From assembly GCA_023662705.1 (NCBI GenBank), contig JAMPIM010000009.1, positions 1-50,602 on the forward strand: a DNA stretch of 50,602 nucleotides, given 5' to 3'. The stretch comes from Candidatus Gastranaerophilales bacterium. Its GTDB lineage: Bacteria > Cyanobacteriota > Vampirovibrionia > Gastranaerophilales > Gastranaerophilaceae. The notes beneath the pieces are model-generated. The model had not been told where the DNA came from. It saw only the letters and a program-made list of their open reading frames with translations, and ran no database searches. Positions within the stretch are counted from its first letter, which is position 1, and each line of letters starts with the position of its first letter. Of the stretch, positions 49,517 through 50,602 are shown one piece after another. The translations under genes and the position numbers were made by a program.

Positions 49517-50232
49517 TGGCATTAATAGAAGTAAAGCATGCAATAAAAACATATCAAATGGGTGATGAGAGTTTCCATGCAATGAATGACGTTTCATTCT
49601 CGATTGAAACTGGCGAATTTGTTGCGATTATGGGTACATCAGGTTCGGGAAAATCAACCTGTATGAATATGCTTGGAACTTTAGATAAGCCAAATAGCGG
49701 CGAGTATTACCTTGATGGTGTTGATGTTTTTTCTCTGAATGCGAACGAACTTTCTGATATCCGTAATAATAAAATAGGTTTTGTTTTTCAGGGATTTAAT
49801 CTGATTTCAAGAACTTCGGCTTTAGATAATGTATGTCTTCCAATGATTTATAAAGGTCTTACTGAGGAAGAAAGAATTGCGCGGGCGCGTGAAGCTTTAA
49901 AAATAGTAGGTTTGGAAAACAAAGAAGGAAATATGCCGTCCCAAATGTCAGGTGGTCAGCAGCAAAGGGTGGCGATTGCACGCGCAATTGTAAATGATGC
50001 TCCGCTTATTCTCGCTGATGAACCTACAGGTAATTTGGATACAAAAACAAGTATTGATGTAATGGAGTTTTTTGTTAACCTTAATGAAAAATTTGGAAAA
50101 ACAATTGTGCTTGTTACTCACGAACCTGATATTGCGGAATATACGAAGCGAATAATTAAGTTTAAAGACGGGAAAATTGTTTCCGATTTGATGAAAGATG
50201 AATGGTTAAAACAAAGGAATAGAGAGACATGA
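49516..50232 (+). CDS. MacB/LolD-type ABC transporter ATP-binding protein
   Basis: 238 aa. Walker A is GTSGSGKST, the Q-loop is FVFQGFNLI, the signature is MSGGQQQRVAIARAI, Walker B is LILADEPTGNLD and the H-loop is LVTHEPDI. This is the MacB/LolD class, with a separate permease gene (the fused E. coli MacB is split here). It powers the efflux pump and overlaps the permease start by 4 nt (ATGA). Confidence 0.96.
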   Translation: MALIEVKHAIKTYQMGDESFHAMNDVSFSIETGEFVAIMGTSGSGKSTCMNMLGTLDKPNSGEYYLDGVDVFSLNANELSDIRNNKIGFVFQGFNLISRTSALDNVCLPMIYKGLTEEERIARAREALKIVGLENKEGNMPSQMSGGQQQRVAIARAIVNDAPLILADEPTGNLDTKTSIDVMEFFVNLNEKFGKTIVLVTHEPDIAEYTKRIIKFKDGKIVSDLMKDEWLKQRNRET

Positions 50233-50602
50233 TAGACTTTAAATCAACACTTAAAATAGCTCTGAATTCCTTAAGAGTAAATAAAATGCGCTCGGCTTTA
50301 ACCAGTCTTGGTATTATTATCGGGGTTGCAGCCGTAATTATTATGCTTGCAATCGGCGCGGGTGCGAATAAAAAGGTTCAGGAAAATATGGAATCAATGG
50401 GTTCTAATTTGCTGACTATTCGTTCTGCGACTGCAAAAACAGGCGGGGTTTCTATGGGGTTTGGCTCAAAACCGACTCTGAGTGTTAAAGATGCGGATGC
50501 TATTAAGAAAACAGCACGCGGGGTGGATGCAGTTGCACCTGTGATGAATTCTTCAAAACAGGTTATGTATGGAAACCAGAACTGGTCTACTTCTGTTTAT
50601 GG
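50229..50602 (+). CDS. MacB-type ABC permease, 5' part only
   Basis: The first 124 codons are in the window; the gene runs off the right edge. The N-terminus FKSTLKIALNSLRVNKMRSALTSLGIIIGVAAVIIMLAIGAGANKKVQ is the MacB/FtsX-like permease start, with one membrane helix. The periplasmic part then begins (MGSNLLTIRSATAKTGG). It pairs with the upstream ATPase and MacA/TolC to export substrates such as peptides or lipids; the substrate is unknown. Confidence 0.93.
   Translation, partial: MIDFKSTLKIALNSLRVNKMRSALTSLGIIIGVAAVIIMLAIGAGANKKVQENMESMGSNLLTIRSATAKTGGVSMGFGSKPTLSVKDADAIKKTARGVDAVAPVMNSSKQVMYGNQNWSTSVY

Noticed and set aside
1..50602. Alphaproteobacterial origin of the whole window, suggested by the DUF2924/recombinase pair
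   Set aside because: The tmRNA is one piece and its tag start is cyanobacteria-like; only the element genes point to alphaproteobacteria.
1..50602. CRISPR array or retron
   Set aside because: No regularly spaced direct repeats of 24-37 nt and no cas or reverse-transcriptase gene were seen.

Overview
The window reads as a chromosomal piece of a low-GC, Gram-negative (diderm), flagellated anaerobe. L- and P-ring flagellar genes and a TolC/MacA/MacB-type efflux operon imply an outer membrane. A flavoprotein-rubredoxin fusion suggests anaerobic life. The single-piece tmRNA has a tag starting ANNVV, close to the cyanobacterial ANNIV start. Several proteins carry a short N-terminal leader (M-x-I-x-x-I-x-S..F-G/K type) that I associate with gut Gastranaerophilales (Vampirovibrionia/Melainabacteria). 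That assignment is an inference of moderate confidence; no rRNA is present to settle it.

Layout. (1) 1-8.37 kb: one flagellar rod/ring/hook-junction operon on the + strand (lytic transglycosylase end, flgF, flgG, flgA, flgI, rod-binding flgJ domain, an unknown small gene, flgH, flgN, flgK, flgL), closed by a rho-independent terminator. (2) 8.36-14.74 kb: ordinary host genes: two lineage-type small proteins, tRNA-Gly(TCC), glucose-6-phosphate isomerase, a cysteine-cluster protein, an acyltransferase and an exported GH13 enzyme. (3) About 14.75-35.3 kb: a roughly 20-kb accessory region, AT-rich at its left end, with a large serine recombinase plus DUF2924 at its right end next to ssrA. Its left part is a defence-like set: a 1246-aa protein with a C-terminal PD-(D/E)xK nuclease, converging on a tightly overlapped DUF262 / DUF3696-type ATPase / unknown operon. 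The middle holds a WYL regulator with a PD-(D/E)xK protein, and a GIY-YIG / small beta-repeat protein / AbrB set divergent from an XRE regulator. These two operons share a near-identical palindrome over their probable -35 regions. The right part has a TPR protein, a DnaC-like ATPase and an RtcB RNA ligase with a small HTH protein, then a phage packaging module (large terminase, DUF5681, ParB-methyltransferase) with no capsid, portal or tail genes. This looks like a satellite or remnant element. (4) 35.3-50.6 kb: host genes again: ssrA with its own promoter and terminator; Hrb-like flavoprotein, YihY and DHH phosphoesterase; DUF721; a glmS / two small genes / ahcY operon (one of the small genes is only 54 codons); a GNAT-like protein; a membrane-anchored 927-aa starch/glycogen-synthase-like protein; and a TolC/MacA/MacB operon running off the window.

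The strongest candidates for something undescribed are: the DUF262-ATPase-unknown operon with its convergent giant nuclease (15.0-21.9 kb), the two-promoter palindrome regulon (24.1-25.5 kb), the RtcB/DnaC/HTH operon on a terminase-bearing element, and the recurring N-terminal leader in otherwise unrelated proteins. All statements come from reading the sequence and from family knowledge; no database search was run.
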